A DNA stretch of 64,000 nucleotides from Zoogloea dura (GCF_012927165.1 NZ_JABBGA010000007.1:186001-250000), one strand, 5' to 3'; shown: positions 47,582-57,309, counted from the first letter of the stretch. Notes: a model not told the origin generated them from the letters alone. Numbers and translations: made by a program.

Positions 47582-48691
47582 TCAGAGGCTGAGGCTGCCC
47601 TTGAGCTTGTCGAAGCTCTTCACGCCCATACCCTTGACCCCGACGAGTTCGTCGAGGCTCTTGAAGGGGCGGGCGGCCACGATGGCGGCGGCCACCGCCT
47701 TGGACAGGCCCTTGACGGCAGCCAGCTCGGCGGCGGTCGCGGTGTTGATCGATACGCTGGCCGGCGCCGCGGCAGCAGCTGCGGCGGCCTTGGGTTTGGC
47801 GGCCGGCTTGGCCTTGCTCGCGGATGGGCCCGCGGCCGGCTCGGCCGCAGATTCGGCAGCTTTGGCGGGAGCTTCCGCGGTAACTGCCGCGGCGGCCGGT
47901 GCTTCCTCTGCCGGTGCAGCGGCGGCAGGCGCGGCGTTCCAGGTGACCGGCAGCGGGAAGTTGCTGAAGTCACGGGTCACGTAGCCCTTGGCCGACCATT
48001 CGCGCAGCAGCAGGGCGATGTGCCAGGTGCCGGCGGGGTGGGTGGCGAGGGCCTGCGTGAAGGCCAGATCCTGCCAGGCTTGCTGGCCGGCCAGGCTGCC
48101 GAGGGCGACGCTGACCAGGGGCTGACCCTCCGGCTCGCCGGCCTGGTAGGGGGCGGGCAGGGCCCACAGTTCCAGGGCCAGGGAGCCGCTCAGGTTGTCT
48201 TCGGTGCGCGGGTTGCTGATGCGCTCCACCGCCATGGTGACGCCGTCTTCCGCCAGGCTGAAGCTGCTGGTGCCGTCGAGGCGCGGCTGCATGAAGCTCT
48301 CGGCGCGGGGGAAGTTGACGTAGTCCTGGACCTGCGCGAAGCAGCCATCCTGGCCGGCGGCGAGGATCAGCACCAGGTTGTGGTCGGCACGGCCAGCCGG
48401 CGGAAAGGCGTCGGTGGAGGCGCTGAACCAGGTGGTGCCGCTGTCGCCGGGCGCGGCAAGCGGTATTTCGGCGATCTTGGCGGCGGAAACGGGACGGCCG
48501 TCGAAGGGGGTGTCGCAGGCCCACAGTTGCAAGGCCCATTCCTGGCCTAGGGCTGCGGCGGGATCGTCAACCAGCAGTTCCGCGTCGAGGCGGACGCGGT
48601 CGCCATCGAAGGCGTAGCCGTGTTCAAAGCCGATGCGGATGGCGCTGGAGGCGGCGCTGAGGGGGGCCTGGAGGGTTTGGAACGTGGTCAT
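47582..48691 (-). CDS. Helix-hairpin-helix protein with unusual N-terminal domain
   Basis: This 369-residue protein ends in a ComEA-like HHH domain (VSINTATAAELAAVKGLS, then SLDELVGVKGMGVKSFDKLK). A long Ala/Pro/Lys-rich linker (about 245-305) separates it from an N-terminal 240-residue beta-rich region (ALQLWACDTPFDGRPVS, then YVNFPRAESFMQP) that I do not recognise. HHH domains bind DNA non-specifically. There is no signal peptide, so it is not a standard ComEA. AGGATT precedes the ATG at 48691. It may be a nucleoid or DNA-uptake-associated protein; function is unproven. Confidence 0.7.
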   Translation of the reverse strand: MTTFQTLQAPLSAASSAIRIGFEHGYAFDGDRVRLDAELLVDDPAAALGQEWALQLWACDTPFDGRPVSAAKIAEIPLAAPGDSGTTWFSASTDAFPPAGRADHNLVLILAAGQDGCFAQVQDYVNFPRAESFMQPRLDGTSSFSLAEDGVTMAVERISNPRTEDNLSGSLALELWALPAPYQAGEPEGQPLVSVALGSLAGQQAWQDLAFTQALATHPAGTWHIALLLREWSAKGYVTRDFSNFPLPVTWNAAPAAAAPAEEAPAAAAVTAEAPAKAAESAAEPAAGPSASKAKPAAKPKAAAAAAAAPASVSINTATAAELAAVKGLSKAVAAAIVAARPFKSLDELVGVKGMGVKSFDKLKGSLSL

Positions 48692-48857
48692 GGGGAATCC
48701 TGCCGGAATGCGAGGTCGCGGATTCTGCGGGTGCGCCGATGGCAGCGTCAATCTCTTGGCGATTGAATTTTTGGATGCACCGAGTCGGGGCGCAAAAAGC
48801 CGGAAAGCCGCACCAATACTGGGCTTGCACTGTGTTGGTGCGCTTATGTCAGGCACA

Positions 48858-50312
48858 TCAGAGCAGGACGATGTCGAACTGCTCCTGGGCGTAGCTGGCT
48901 TCGGGGTGCAGCGAGATCGTCTTGTCGATGAAATCCGACAGCATGGCCAGGGACTGGGACTCTTCCTCGTGGAAGAGGTCGATCACATTGGGGGCGGCCA
49001 GCACGCGGAACTCCCGTGCGTTGAACTGGCGCGCCTCGCGCAGTAGCTCGCGGAGGATCTCGTAGGCGACCGTGCGGGCGGTCTTGACCTCGCCGCGCCC
49101 GCTGCAGGTGGGGCAGGGTTCGCACAGCAGGTGGGCGAGGGATTCCCGGGTGCGCTTGCGGGTCATCTCCACCAGGCCGAGGCTGGTGAAGCCATTGACC
49201 GTCATCTTGGTGTGGTCGCGGGCCAGGGCCTTGCGGAATTCCTCGAGCACGGCGTTGCGGTGTTCGGGGCTCTCCATGTCGATGAAGTCGACGATGATGA
49301 TGCCGCCCAGGTTGCGCACCCGCAGCTGGCGGGCGATCGCCTGGGCGGCTTCCAGGTTGGTCTTGAAGATGGTGTCGTCGAAATTGCGGGCACCCACGAA
49401 GCCACCGGTGTTGACGTCGATGGTGGTCATCGCCTCGGTCTGGTCGATGATCAGGTAGCCACCGGACTTCAGATCGACCCGTCGGGCCAGGGCCTTCTCG
49501 ATCTCCGCCTCCACGCCGTGCAGGTCGAACAGCGGGCGCTCGCCGGTGTAGTGGTCGAGCAGCGGCTGAACCTGGGGCATGTATTCGCTGGCGAAGCTGG
49601 TGAGCTTCTGGAAGTTCTCCCGGGAGTCGGCGACGATGCGTGTGGTGGCGTCGGTGACCAGGTCGCGCAGGACGCGCTGGGCCAGGTTGAGGTCCTGGTA
49701 GAGCACGAAGGGCGGGCGGGCGCCGACCGCCCGGTTGCGGATCTCGGCCCACAGTTTCTTGAGGTAGGCGATGTCGGCGGCGAGTTCGTCGTCGGAGGCG
49801 TTCTCGGCCATGGTGCGCACGATGTAGCCGCCCGGCTCGTTGGGCGGCAGCAGGCGGCTGACCCGTTCGCGCAGGGCTTCGCGGCCGGCTTCGTCACCGA
49901 TCCGCTGGGAGATGCCGATGTGCTTGTCCTGGGGCAGGTACACCAGCATGCGGCCGGCGATGGAGATCTGGGTGGACAGGCGGGCGCCCTTGGTGCCCAG
50001 GGGGTCCTTGAGTACCTGCACGATCAGGTTCTGGCCTTCGGACAGGATCCGTTCGATCGGGCGCACGGCTTCCCCGGCATGGCGGTCAGACCAGATGTCG
50101 GCCACGTGCAGGAAGGCGGTGCGCTCCAGGCCCACGTCCATGAAGGCGGACTGCATGCCCGGCAGCACGCGCACGACGCGGCCCAGGTAGATGTTGCCGA
50201 CGATGCCGCGGCTGGCGGTGCGCTCGACGTGCACTTCCTGGACGACGCCCTGCTGCATGAGGGCGACGCGGGTTTCCTGAGGGGTGAAATTGATCAGGTA
50301 TTCTTCGGACAT
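48858..50312 (-). CDS. rng: Ribonuclease G
   Basis: This 484-residue protein has the RNase E/G core: an N-terminal S1 domain (QEVHVERTASRGIVGNIYLG), catalytic TTIDVNTGGFVG and IIIVDFIDM blocks, and the zinc-link CEPCPTCSGRGE. It lacks the long C-terminal scaffold of RNase E, so it is RNase G. It matures the 5' end of 16S rRNA and degrades some mRNAs. Start MSEEYLINFTPQETRVALM at 50312 is the family start; an open extension to 50405 is rejected. maf lies upstream, in the usual maf-rng order. Confidence 0.96.
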   Translation of the reverse strand: MSEEYLINFTPQETRVALMQQGVVQEVHVERTASRGIVGNIYLGRVVRVLPGMQSAFMDVGLERTAFLHVADIWSDRHAGEAVRPIERILSEGQNLIVQVLKDPLGTKGARLSTQISIAGRMLVYLPQDKHIGISQRIGDEAGREALRERVSRLLPPNEPGGYIVRTMAENASDDELAADIAYLKKLWAEIRNRAVGARPPFVLYQDLNLAQRVLRDLVTDATTRIVADSRENFQKLTSFASEYMPQVQPLLDHYTGERPLFDLHGVEAEIEKALARRVDLKSGGYLIIDQTEAMTTIDVNTGGFVGARNFDDTIFKTNLEAAQAIARQLRVRNLGGIIIVDFIDMESPEHRNAVLEEFRKALARDHTKMTVNGFTSLGLVEMTRKRTRESLAHLLCEPCPTCSGRGEVKTARTVAYEILRELLREARQFNAREFRVLAAPNVIDLFHEEESQSLAMLSDFIDKTISLHPEASYAQEQFDIVLL

Positions 50313-50462
50313 GATGCGGGTGGCAAACGGAGATGGGCGATGGCCCCGTGCGAAGCCATCGCCGATCGCCGCTCGTCCGGCATCGGTGGCGTGGTGGTGA
50401 ACCACGCGCTGGTCAGTGTCTCTCTCCTAATGGCCCGGCTGTCTGGGTGAAACCGCAGCCGG

Positions 50463-51074
50463 TCAGAGAGGATAGCCGAATTCCTGCAGCAGGGCGGCGG
50501 TCTCGAACAGGGGCAAGCCCATGATGCCGGTGTAGCTGCCGCGGATCTCTTCGACGAAGACGGCCGCGCGCCCCTGGATGCCGTAGGCGCCAGCCTTGTC
50601 GGCGGCTTCGCCGGTGGCCACGTAGCGCCGGATCTCCGCGTCCTGCATGGGGCGGAAGCGGACCTGGCTGGTGGACAGGCGCTGGGCGTAGCGTTCGCCG
50701 TCGGTGACCACCACGGCGGTGAGGATCTGGTGGGTGCGTCCGGACAATTCGCGCAGGATGGCGATGGCGTGCTCACCGTTGTCGGGCTTGCCAATGATCT
50801 CGCCGTCCAGCTCGAGGGTGGTGTCGGCGGCCAGCAGCAGGCGCGGGGGCAGGTTGCGCCAGCGGATGCGCTTGATGCCGCCCTCGGCCTTGGCCCGGGC
50901 GACCCGCTGCACGTAGGTGACCGCATCCTCGCCGGGGCGGGTGTCCTCGTTGATGTCGTCGTCGTGGCGCCCCGCGCCGCGGAACAGCAAGGGCTCGAAG
51001 CCCACGTGGATCTGCTTGAGCAGCTCGCGCCGGCGGGGGCTGTTGGAGGCGAGGTAGATCGGCGGATGGCTCAT
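50463..51074 (-). CDS. maf: Maf family nucleotide pyrophosphatase
   Basis: This 203-residue protein has the Maf motifs YLASNSPRRRELLKQI and LLLAADTTLELDGEIIGKP, followed by GIQGRAAVFVEEIRGSYTGIMGLPL. Maf proteins hydrolyse dTTP, UTP or modified nucleotides, a house-cleaning role, and were first linked to septum formation. The start at 51074 lies 2 bases after the rlmH stop. Operon order nadD-rsfS-rlmH-maf-rng is typical of betaproteobacteria. Confidence 0.95.
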   Translation of the reverse strand: MSHPPIYLASNSPRRRELLKQIHVGFEPLLFRGAGRHDDDINEDTRPGEDAVTYVQRVARAKAEGGIKRIRWRNLPPRLLLAADTTLELDGEIIGKPDNGEHAIAILRELSGRTHQILTAVVVTDGERYAQRLSTSQVRFRPMQDAEIRRYVATGEAADKAGAYGIQGRAAVFVEEIRGSYTGIMGLPLFETAALLQEFGYPL

Positions 51075-51075
51075 C

Positions 51076-51546
51076 TCATTCCCGGTGGTAGGGATGGTTC
51101 TTGAGCAGGCTCCAGGCCCGGTAGATGGCCTCGGCCAGCATGACCCGCACCAGGGCATGGGGCAGGGTCAGGCTGGACAGGCGCATGGTCTCGTGGGCGC
51201 TGGCCTTGAGGGTGGGGTCAAGTCCGTCCGGGCCGCCGATGATGATGGCCACGTCGTCGCCGCCGGCCTGCCAGTTCTCTAGCCGCCGGGCCAGAGCCCG
51301 GGAGCTGATGTCCTCGCCCCGTTCATCGAGGATGACCCGCCGGCAGCGGGCTGGCAGGGCGGCTTCGATGCGCACCGCCTCGGCCGCCATCATGGCTTCG
51401 ACGGTCTTGCCGGTGGTGCGCGGCTCGGCCTTGACCTCGATGAGCTGCAGCGGCAACTCGCGGGGCATGCGCCGGGCGAAATCTTCAAAGCCGGTGTCCA
51501 CCCAGTCGGGCATGCGGGTGCCAACGGCGACGAGCAGGAGTTTCAT
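51076..51546 (-). CDS. rlmH: 23S rRNA pseudouridine-1915 methyltransferase RlmH
   Basis: This 156-residue SPOUT methyltransferase begins [20 protein letters not shown] and has [11 protein letters not shown] and [24 protein letters not shown], with the conserved HPYHRE C terminus. It methylates N3 of pseudouridine 1915 in helix 69 of 23S rRNA. It lies between rsfS and maf. Confidence 0.97.
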   Translation of the reverse strand: MKLLLVAVGTRMPDWVDTGFEDFARRMPRELPLQLIEVKAEPRTTGKTVEAMMAAEAVRIEAALPARCRRVILDERGEDISSRALARRLENWQAGGDDVAIIIGGPDGLDPTLKASAHETMRLSSLTLPHALVRVMLAEAIYRAWSLLKNHPYHRE

Positions 51547-51580
51547 GGCGTCGGAGAGCGCTGGCGGCGGCGCGTGCCGC

Positions 51581-51943
51581 TCAGGCGCTGCGGGCGATGG
51601 ACGGGCGGCCTGCGCGCAGTGGCGTGCCGGCCCACAGTTCCTCGAGGTTGTAATAGGCCCGCACGGCCGGCTGCATGACGTGCACGACGATGCTGCCCAG
51701 GTCCACCAGCACCCATTCGCCGGAGTCTTCGCCTTCGATGCTGAGGACTTGCTCGCCGGCCTCGCGGACCTTGTCGGCGACGTTGCGCGCCAGGGCGCGG
51801 GTCTGCCGGTTGGAGTCGCCGGTGGCGATGATGACGCGCTCGAAGAGGGCGGTCAGGCGGGTGGTGTTGATGACCTCGATGTCCTTGGCCTTGATGTCTT
51901 CAAGGGCGGATACGACGAGGCTTTCGAATTGGCTGATGTCCAT
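51581..51943 (-). CDS. rsfS: Ribosomal silencing factor RsfS
   Basis: This 120-residue protein shows the RsfS/Iojap pattern ([54 protein letters not shown]). It binds ribosomal protein uL14 and blocks subunit joining in starved cells. Start MDISQFESL at 51943 is the family start and lies 4 bases after the nadD stop. Confidence 0.96.
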   Translation of the reverse strand: MDISQFESLVVSALEDIKAKDIEVINTTRLTALFERVIIATGDSNRQTRALARNVADKVREAGEQVLSIEGEDSGEWVLVDLGSIVVHVMQPAVRAYYNLEELWAGTPLRAGRPSIARSA

Positions 51944-51947
51944 TGAT

Positions 51948-52610
51948 TCAGGAATAGAGTTGATGCAGGGAAATATAGTCAAGAACCGGCGGCGGAAGCA
52001 AATAGCGCAGGCTGTGGCCCGCCGCCGCCCGGCTCCGGATGTCGGTGGCGGAGATGGCCAGGGGCGTCATCGAGAAGGGCACGATGCGCCCGGCCGGGGT
52101 GTCGCCGAGCCCGGCCGCGGTGGCGTGCCTGGCAGCCAGCTGTGCCGCCAGCGGCGGTGGCAGGGCCGCGCTGTCGAGGCTGTAGCCGGGGCGGTTGGCG
52201 ACGGCGATGTGGGCGAAGTCGAAGAGGGCCTCCCAGCGCCGCCAGGCGGGCAGGCCGAGGAAGGCGTCGAGCCCGAGCAGCAGGACCAGCGGACGCTCCG
52301 GCCCGAGGGCTGCGCGCAGGCGTTCCAGGGTGAGGATGGTGAAGCTGGCCTGCTGCGCCTCGACCTCGGCTGGATCAATCTCGAAGGCCGGGTTGTCGGC
52401 GGTGGCCAGGCGGGCCATGGCGAGGCGGTGCGCGCCGCTGGCGCCGGGGGCCGCCCGGTGCGGTGGCTGGCCGGCGGGGATCAGGCGCACCCGCGCCAGG
52501 CCGAGGGCTTCGCGGGCGGTTTCGGCCAGGCGCAGGTGACCGTAGTGGATCGGGTCGAAGGTGCCGCCGAACAGGCCCAGGGGGCCGCCACCTGCGTCAG
52601 GCAGCGTCAT
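51948..52610 (-). CDS. nadD: Nicotinate-nucleotide adenylyltransferase NadD
   Basis: This 220-residue protein has the nucleotidyltransferase motif GGTFDPIHYGHLRLAE and a C-terminal SATDIRSR, where the ISxTxxR motif is nearly complete. It makes deamido-NAD from nicotinate mononucleotide and ATP. Its first 14 bases overlap the end of the upstream membrane-protein gene, so it is translated in the same operon. Confidence 0.96.
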   Translation of the reverse strand: MTLPDAGGGPLGLFGGTFDPIHYGHLRLAETAREALGLARVRLIPAGQPPHRAAPGASGAHRLAMARLATADNPAFEIDPAEVEAQQASFTILTLERLRAALGPERPLVLLLGLDAFLGLPAWRRWEALFDFAHIAVANRPGYSLDSAALPPPLAAQLAARHATAAGLGDTPAGRIVPFSMTPLAISATDIRSRAAAGHSLRYLLPPPVLDYISLHQLYS

Positions 52611-53370
52611 CGGGCCCGATGCGCTCGAACACGTCGAGGGCGTTGGCGTAGAAGCTGGCGAAGATCACCGGGATGAAGATCACCGGGAAGGCCAGGGCCG
52701 GCAGCAGGGCGAGCAGCGGGGAGACCAGCTCGAGCACGCCGATCAGGATGGCGGCAGCCAGCGCGATCAGCATCAGGCCGACGCCGTAGGCCAGGAAGGC
52801 GCGCCAGTTGCGCATGCAGGCCACGAAGCTGAAGAACAGGGCCTTGCCCGCCGGGATGCGGCCCCAGCCGGCCAGCAGCGGGGCGAACCAGTAGGCCATC
52901 ATGACCGGCGTGGAGCCGATGGTGGCGACCAGCAGCGCGAGGCTGAAGGCCGGGTCGTCGAGGGCATCGTCCCAGTCGGTCTTGCCGAGCAGGGCCTTGG
53001 ACAGCTTGATGTTCATCTCGTCGTCGATGAGCAGGCTGATGCCCATCACGGCCAGGGTGCCGGCCAGGTACAGGCCGCCGATCTTGACCAGTTCGGGGAA
53101 GTTCTGGCGAAAGCCGGAGACCAGGATGTCCGGCCCGGCCTTGCGGCGTTCGGCGGCCGCCTTGCAGCCGTTGAAGATGCCGAGGGACAGGGCCGGCATG
53201 ATCAGCGACATCAGGACCTGGCCGATGAAGGGTACGGCGGCGATGACGAGCAGCGCCAGCGACGAGCCGAACACCAGGAAGGTGATCAGGGCTGGGTTGC
53301 GCCGCCACAGGTTGAAGCCGTCGAGGATCCAGGCCCAGCCGCGGTGGGCGGGCAGTATGCGTGCCTGCAT
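52597..53370 (-). CDS. BPSS1780-type membrane protein (first paralog)
   Basis: This 257-residue protein starts HRGWAWILDGFNLWRRNPA, the family's conserved amphipathic start, and then has about six membrane helices (for example LITFLVFGSSLALLVIAAV and LALLPALAFPVIFIPVIFA). Its function is unknown; the family is mostly betaproteobacterial. It overlaps nadD by 14 bases and lies 3 bases after the second paralog, so the two form one unit. Confidence 0.85.
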   Translation of the reverse strand: MQARILPAHRGWAWILDGFNLWRRNPALITFLVFGSSLALLVIAAVPFIGQVLMSLIMPALSLGIFNGCKAAAERRKAGPDILVSGFRQNFPELVKIGGLYLAGTLAVMGISLLIDDEMNIKLSKALLGKTDWDDALDDPAFSLALLVATIGSTPVMMAYWFAPLLAGWGRIPAGKALFFSFVACMRNWRAFLAYGVGLMLIALAAAILIGVLELVSPLLALLPALAFPVIFIPVIFASFYANALDVFERIGPDDAA

Positions 53371-53373
53371 GGC

Positions 53374-54168
53374 TTACTCCGCGGTGGGCGCCTCGGCAGG
53401 CGCCGGCAGCGCCGGCGGGGTGCCGAAGATGTCCTGGTAGGACGCGTACAGGGTGCCGGCGAGCACCGGCACCAGCACCAGCACGCCCAGGCCGGCGGGG
53501 ATCATGGCGACCCAGATCAGCACGTAGATCAGCACCCCGAGCAGCACGAAGGCGCCGAAGTTGCCGAAGCAGGCCGACAGGGACAGCTTCATCGCGTCGA
53601 GGGGCGGGGTGTCGCGCAAGACCACCAGCGGGGCGGCGAACCACAGGGCGGTGATCAGCAGCACCCACAGGATGGAGAACACCATGCTGCCCAGCACCAC
53701 CCCGCTGATCAGGCCCAGGCCGAGGCCGGCCAGGGCGCCGACCACGTAGCCGGTGAGGGCCGCGCCACCGCCGATGATGGCCGACACGAAGCCGGCGATC
53801 AGCCCGCCGAGCAGGTAGAACACCCCCACCAGGGCCAGGTTGCCGGAGTGCACCCGCAGCCCGGCGAAGAGGTGCTCGATGCGCAGGGGCCGGCCGGCGG
53901 CCTGGTCGTGGCAGCCCAGCACCATGCCCGCCACCATGATGGGGAAGCCGATCAGCACCACCGCCCAGCCCAGCAGCGGGACCAGCCCCAGCACGAACAG
54001 CATGATGGTGAAGATCACGCTGATCGCCACCCACACGCCCGGATTGCCGGTGAAGGTGCGCCAGCCCGCCTTGAGCCAGACCAGGGCCTCGGTGGGCGGC
54101 ACGTGGCGCGACGCGGGGTGGCGGGCGTCGCTGTGGGGGTGGGGTGCCGGATGGGCCGGTTCGTTCAT
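53374..54168 (-). CDS. BPSS1780-type membrane protein (second paralog)
   Basis: This 264-residue protein begins with a His/Pro-rich tail, then ALVWLKAGWRTFTGNPGVWV, which corresponds to the WILDGFNLWRRNPA start of its neighbour. About six membrane helices follow (for example AISVIFTIMLFVLGLVPLLG). The two paralogs are adjacent, in the same direction, and similar in plan but diverged in sequence, suggesting a local duplication and perhaps a heteromeric complex. Function is unknown. The start at 54168 is preferred over an in-frame one at 54216. Confidence 0.82.
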   Translation of the reverse strand: MNEPAHPAPHPHSDARHPASRHVPPTEALVWLKAGWRTFTGNPGVWVAISVIFTIMLFVLGLVPLLGWAVVLIGFPIMVAGMVLGCHDQAAGRPLRIEHLFAGLRVHSGNLALVGVFYLLGGLIAGFVSAIIGGGAALTGYVVGALAGLGLGLISGVVLGSMVFSILWVLLITALWFAAPLVVLRDTPPLDAMKLSLSACFGNFGAFVLLGVLIYVLIWVAMIPAGLGVLVLVPVLAGTLYASYQDIFGTPPALPAPAEAPTAE

Positions 54169-54276
54169 GGTGGGGCGTTGGAAAACGGAATGAAAAATCA
54201 GGATGTTGCAGCGCACCGAGATGCTAGCCCAAATTGGCGGCCCAGTTCAAACCGGCAGTCAGCGACAGAAGGAAAA

Positions 54277-55224
54277 TCACAGGGGGAGGGCCGGCAGCCC
54301 GCCGGCCTCCACGCGCAGTCGCAGGATGCGCCGGTATTCGCCCGGATCCTTCACCAGCACCATCTCGCCGGCCCGTGGCTGGTGGAAATCCTCCAGCCGC
54401 GACAGCCAGAAGCGCAGCGCGGCGGCGCGTAGCACGGCCGGCCAGGCGGCCCGCTCGGCCGCCGTGAAGGGGCGCGCCTCGGCATAGCCGGCCAGCAGCG
54501 CGGCAACCCGGGCGGTGTCGAGCTGGCCGTCGGCCCCGGCGCACCAGTCGTTGACGGTGACGGCCACGTCGAACAGCAGGGCATCCACGCCGGCGAAGTA
54601 GAAGTCGATCACCCCGCCGATGAAGTCGCCGTCCCACAGCACGTTGTCGCGGAACAGGTCGGCGTGCACCACCCCCTGGGGCAGGCGCCGCAGGTCGAAG
54701 CCGGCCTGGAAGGCGATCTCCGCGTCCAGCTCGGCGCGCTCGTCATCGGGCAGGTGGCTGCGCACCCGGGCGGCGCAGTCCTGGCGCCACTCGGCCCCCC
54801 GCGCATTGCCCTGCTTGCGGCCGAAGGACATGCCGGCCAGGTGCAGGCCGGCCAGCATGGCGCCGATGCGTGAGCAGTGGGCGGTGCCCGGCTCCATCAC
54901 CGACCTGCCGGCCAGGCGGGTCACCAGCACGGCCGGCTTGCCCGACAGGGTGCCGAGGTATTCGTTGTCGCGGTTGGCGATGGGGGCCGGCACCGGCAGA
55001 CCGTGGCGGGCCAGGTGGGCCATCAGGTGCAGGAAGAAGGGCAGCTCGGCCCGCGGCATGGTCTCGAACAGCGTCAGCACGTAGCGGCCAAGGCTGGTGG
55101 TGACGAAGAAGTTGCTGTTCTGCACGCCGGCAGAGATGCCCTGCAGGTCGTCCAGGCGGCCGATGGCGTAGTTCTTCAGCCAGGCGGCGAGGTCGGCGTC
55201 GGTGACGGGGGTGAAGACGGACAT
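54277..55224 (-). CDS. thrB: Homoserine kinase (ThrB, APH-fold type II)
   Basis: This 315-residue protein has the aminoglycoside-phosphotransferase fold. GVQNSNFFVTTSLGRYVLTL is the family N terminus, and the catalytic loop GVVHADLFRDNVLW and metal-binding VIDFYFAG are intact. It phosphorylates homoserine in threonine synthesis. It begins the leftward block that includes the two membrane proteins and nadD, although about 110 bases separate it from the next gene. It is divergent from rep. Confidence 0.95.
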   Translation of the reverse strand: MSVFTPVTDADLAAWLKNYAIGRLDDLQGISAGVQNSNFFVTTSLGRYVLTLFETMPRAELPFFLHLMAHLARHGLPVPAPIANRDNEYLGTLSGKPAVLVTRLAGRSVMEPGTAHCSRIGAMLAGLHLAGMSFGRKQGNARGAEWRQDCAARVRSHLPDDERAELDAEIAFQAGFDLRRLPQGVVHADLFRDNVLWDGDFIGGVIDFYFAGVDALLFDVAVTVNDWCAGADGQLDTARVAALLAGYAEARPFTAAERAAWPAVLRAAALRFWLSRLEDFHQPRAGEMVLVKDPGEYRRILRLRVEAGGLPALPL

Positions 55225-55311
55225 GATCGGGCGAGCTTACAACAATCCGGAGCCCCCTGCAGGGCGCGGTAGAATGCCATCCCAGCTTCAGCCCGACCTT
55301 TGCAGCACACC

Positions 55312-57309
55312 ATGTCGCTCCTCCTCAACGCCCCTCAACGGGAAGCCATCCACTACCTGGACGGCCCGTGCCTGGTGCTGGCCGGCGCCGGCAGCGGCAA
55401 GACCCGCGTGATCACCCAGAAGATCGCCTACCTGATCACCGAGTGCGGTTTCAACCCCCACAACATCGCGGCCATCACCTTCACCAACAAGGCGGCCAAG
55501 GAGATGCTTGAGCGCATCACCAAGCTGATGGGCGGGCGGGGCAGCAAGGGGCTCACCGTGTGCACCTTCCACGCCATGGGGGTGCGCATCGTGCGCCAGG
55601 AGGCCGCGCTGCTGGGGCTCAAGCCCCAGTTCTCGATTCTCGACGCGACCGACACCACCCAGATCATCGCCGAGATGACGGGCAACACCGACAAGAGCCG
55701 GGCCAAGGCCCTGCAGTGGCAGATCTCCAGCTGGAAGAACGCGCTGGTCGAGCCCAACGAGGCGGCCCACCTCGCCAACGACGAGATCTCCTCCGCCGCG
55801 GCGCTGCTCTACATGGAATACGACAAGACCCTGCGGGCCTACCAGGGGGTGGATTTCGATGACCTGATCCGCCTGCCGGTGAAGCTCTTCGACGAGCACC
55901 CCGAGGTGCGCGAGCGCTGGCAGAACAAGCTGCGCTACCTGCTGGTGGATGAATACCAGGACACCAACCGGGCCCAGTACCGTCTGCTCAAGCTCCTCAC
56001 CGGCGTGCGCGGCGCCTTCACCGCGGTGGGTGACGACGACCAGGCCATCTATGCCTGGCGCGGCGCCGACGTGGAGAACCTGCGCCAGCTGCCGGTGGAC
56101 TACCCCAAGCTCAAGGTCATCAAGCTGGAGCAGAACTACCGCTCCACCACGCGCATCCTGCACGCCGCCAACACGGTGATCGCCAACAACGAGAAGCTCT
56201 TCGAGAAGAAGCTGTGGTCCGAGCACGGCGCCGGCGACCCGGTCACGGTGGTGGCCTTCCAGACCCCCGAGCACGAGGCCGAGTCGGTGGTCATGAAGCT
56301 GTCCGCCCACAAGTTCGAGCACCGCACCCACTTCAAGGACTACGCCATCCTCTACCGGGGCAACCACCAGGCCCGCCTGTTCGAGCAGCAGCTGCGCAAC
56401 CACAAGATCCCCTACGCCATCTCCGGCGGGCGCAGCTTCTTCGAAAACGCCGAGATCAAGGACCTGTGCTCCTACCTGCGCCTGATCGCCAATGAGGACG
56501 ACGATCTGTCCTTCATCCGCTCGGTCACCGTGCCGCGGCGGGGCATCGGCCCGGCCACCATCGAGTCGCTCGGCCGCTACGCCACCAACCGCAAGATCAG
56601 CCTGTTCACCGCGGTCTTCGAGGAAGGGGTGGCCGAGCACGTGGCGGCCCGCCAGCTGGAAGGGCTGCGCGAGTTCTGCCATTTCATGAACCGCATGGCC
56701 CACCGCGCCCCGCGGGAGCCCGCCGGGCAGGTCATCAACGACCTGGTCAAGGCCATCAACTACGAGGCCTGGCTGTACGAAAGCTGCGAGCCCCGCGAGG
56801 CCGAGACCAAGTGGAGCAACGTGGGCGACTTCACCGGCTGGCTCGGCCGCAAGGGCGAGGAGGACGGCAAGACCCTGATGGACATGATCCAGACCATCAG
56901 CCTGATCACCATGCTCGACAAGGACGACGAGGAACTGGACCAGGTCCAGCTCGCCACCCTGCACGCCTCCAAGGGCCTGGAGTTCAAGCACGTCTTCCTG
57001 GTCGGGGTGGAGGAAGGCCTGCTGCCCCACCAGTCCTCCATCGACGAGGACAAGATCGAGGAAGAGCGCCGCCTCATGTACGTGGGCATCACCCGCGCCC
57101 AGCGCAGCCTGACCATCAGCTACTGCGAACGCCGCAAGGCCGGCCGCGACGTGCGCACCTGCGACCCGTCGCGCTTCATCGATGAGATGGGCATGGACGG
57201 CATCCGGCGCAGCGACCGCAAGTCGGCCGAGCCGGTGACCAGGGAAGACGCCAAGGCGCGCATCGCCAACCTGCGCGCGATGCTGGGCAAGCCGGGCGGG
57301 GCGGGGTAG
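55312..57309 (+). CDS. rep: ATP-dependent DNA helicase Rep
   Basis: This 665-residue superfamily 1A helicase has AGAGSGKTRVIT (Walker A), GVDFDDLI, LVDEYQDTN (Walker B), GDDDQAIYAWRGA, LEQNYRST and VQLATLHASKGLEFKHVFLV motifs. The length and absence of the UvrD C-terminal extension favour Rep over UvrD/PcrA. It unwinds duplex DNA 3' to 5' and helps forks pass bound proteins. Start at 55312; the in-frame extension to 55300 is unlikely. It is followed by the accessory patch. Confidence 0.94.
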   Translation: MSLLLNAPQREAIHYLDGPCLVLAGAGSGKTRVITQKIAYLITECGFNPHNIAAITFTNKAAKEMLERITKLMGGRGSKGLTVCTFHAMGVRIVRQEAALLGLKPQFSILDATDTTQIIAEMTGNTDKSRAKALQWQISSWKNALVEPNEAAHLANDEISSAAALLYMEYDKTLRAYQGVDFDDLIRLPVKLFDEHPEVRERWQNKLRYLLVDEYQDTNRAQYRLLKLLTGVRGAFTAVGDDDQAIYAWRGADVENLRQLPVDYPKLKVIKLEQNYRSTTRILHAANTVIANNEKLFEKKLWSEHGAGDPVTVVAFQTPEHEAESVVMKLSAHKFEHRTHFKDYAILYRGNHQARLFEQQLRNHKIPYAISGGRSFFENAEIKDLCSYLRLIANEDDDLSFIRSVTVPRRGIGPATIESLGRYATNRKISLFTAVFEEGVAEHVAARQLEGLREFCHFMNRMAHRAPREPAGQVINDLVKAINYEAWLYESCEPREAETKWSNVGDFTGWLGRKGEEDGKTLMDMIQTISLITMLDKDDEELDQVQLATLHASKGLEFKHVFLVGVEEGLLPHQSSIDEDKIEEERRLMYVGITRAQRSLTISYCERRKAGRDVRTCDPSRFIDEMGMDGIRRSDRKSAEPVTREDAKARIANLRAMLGKPGGAG

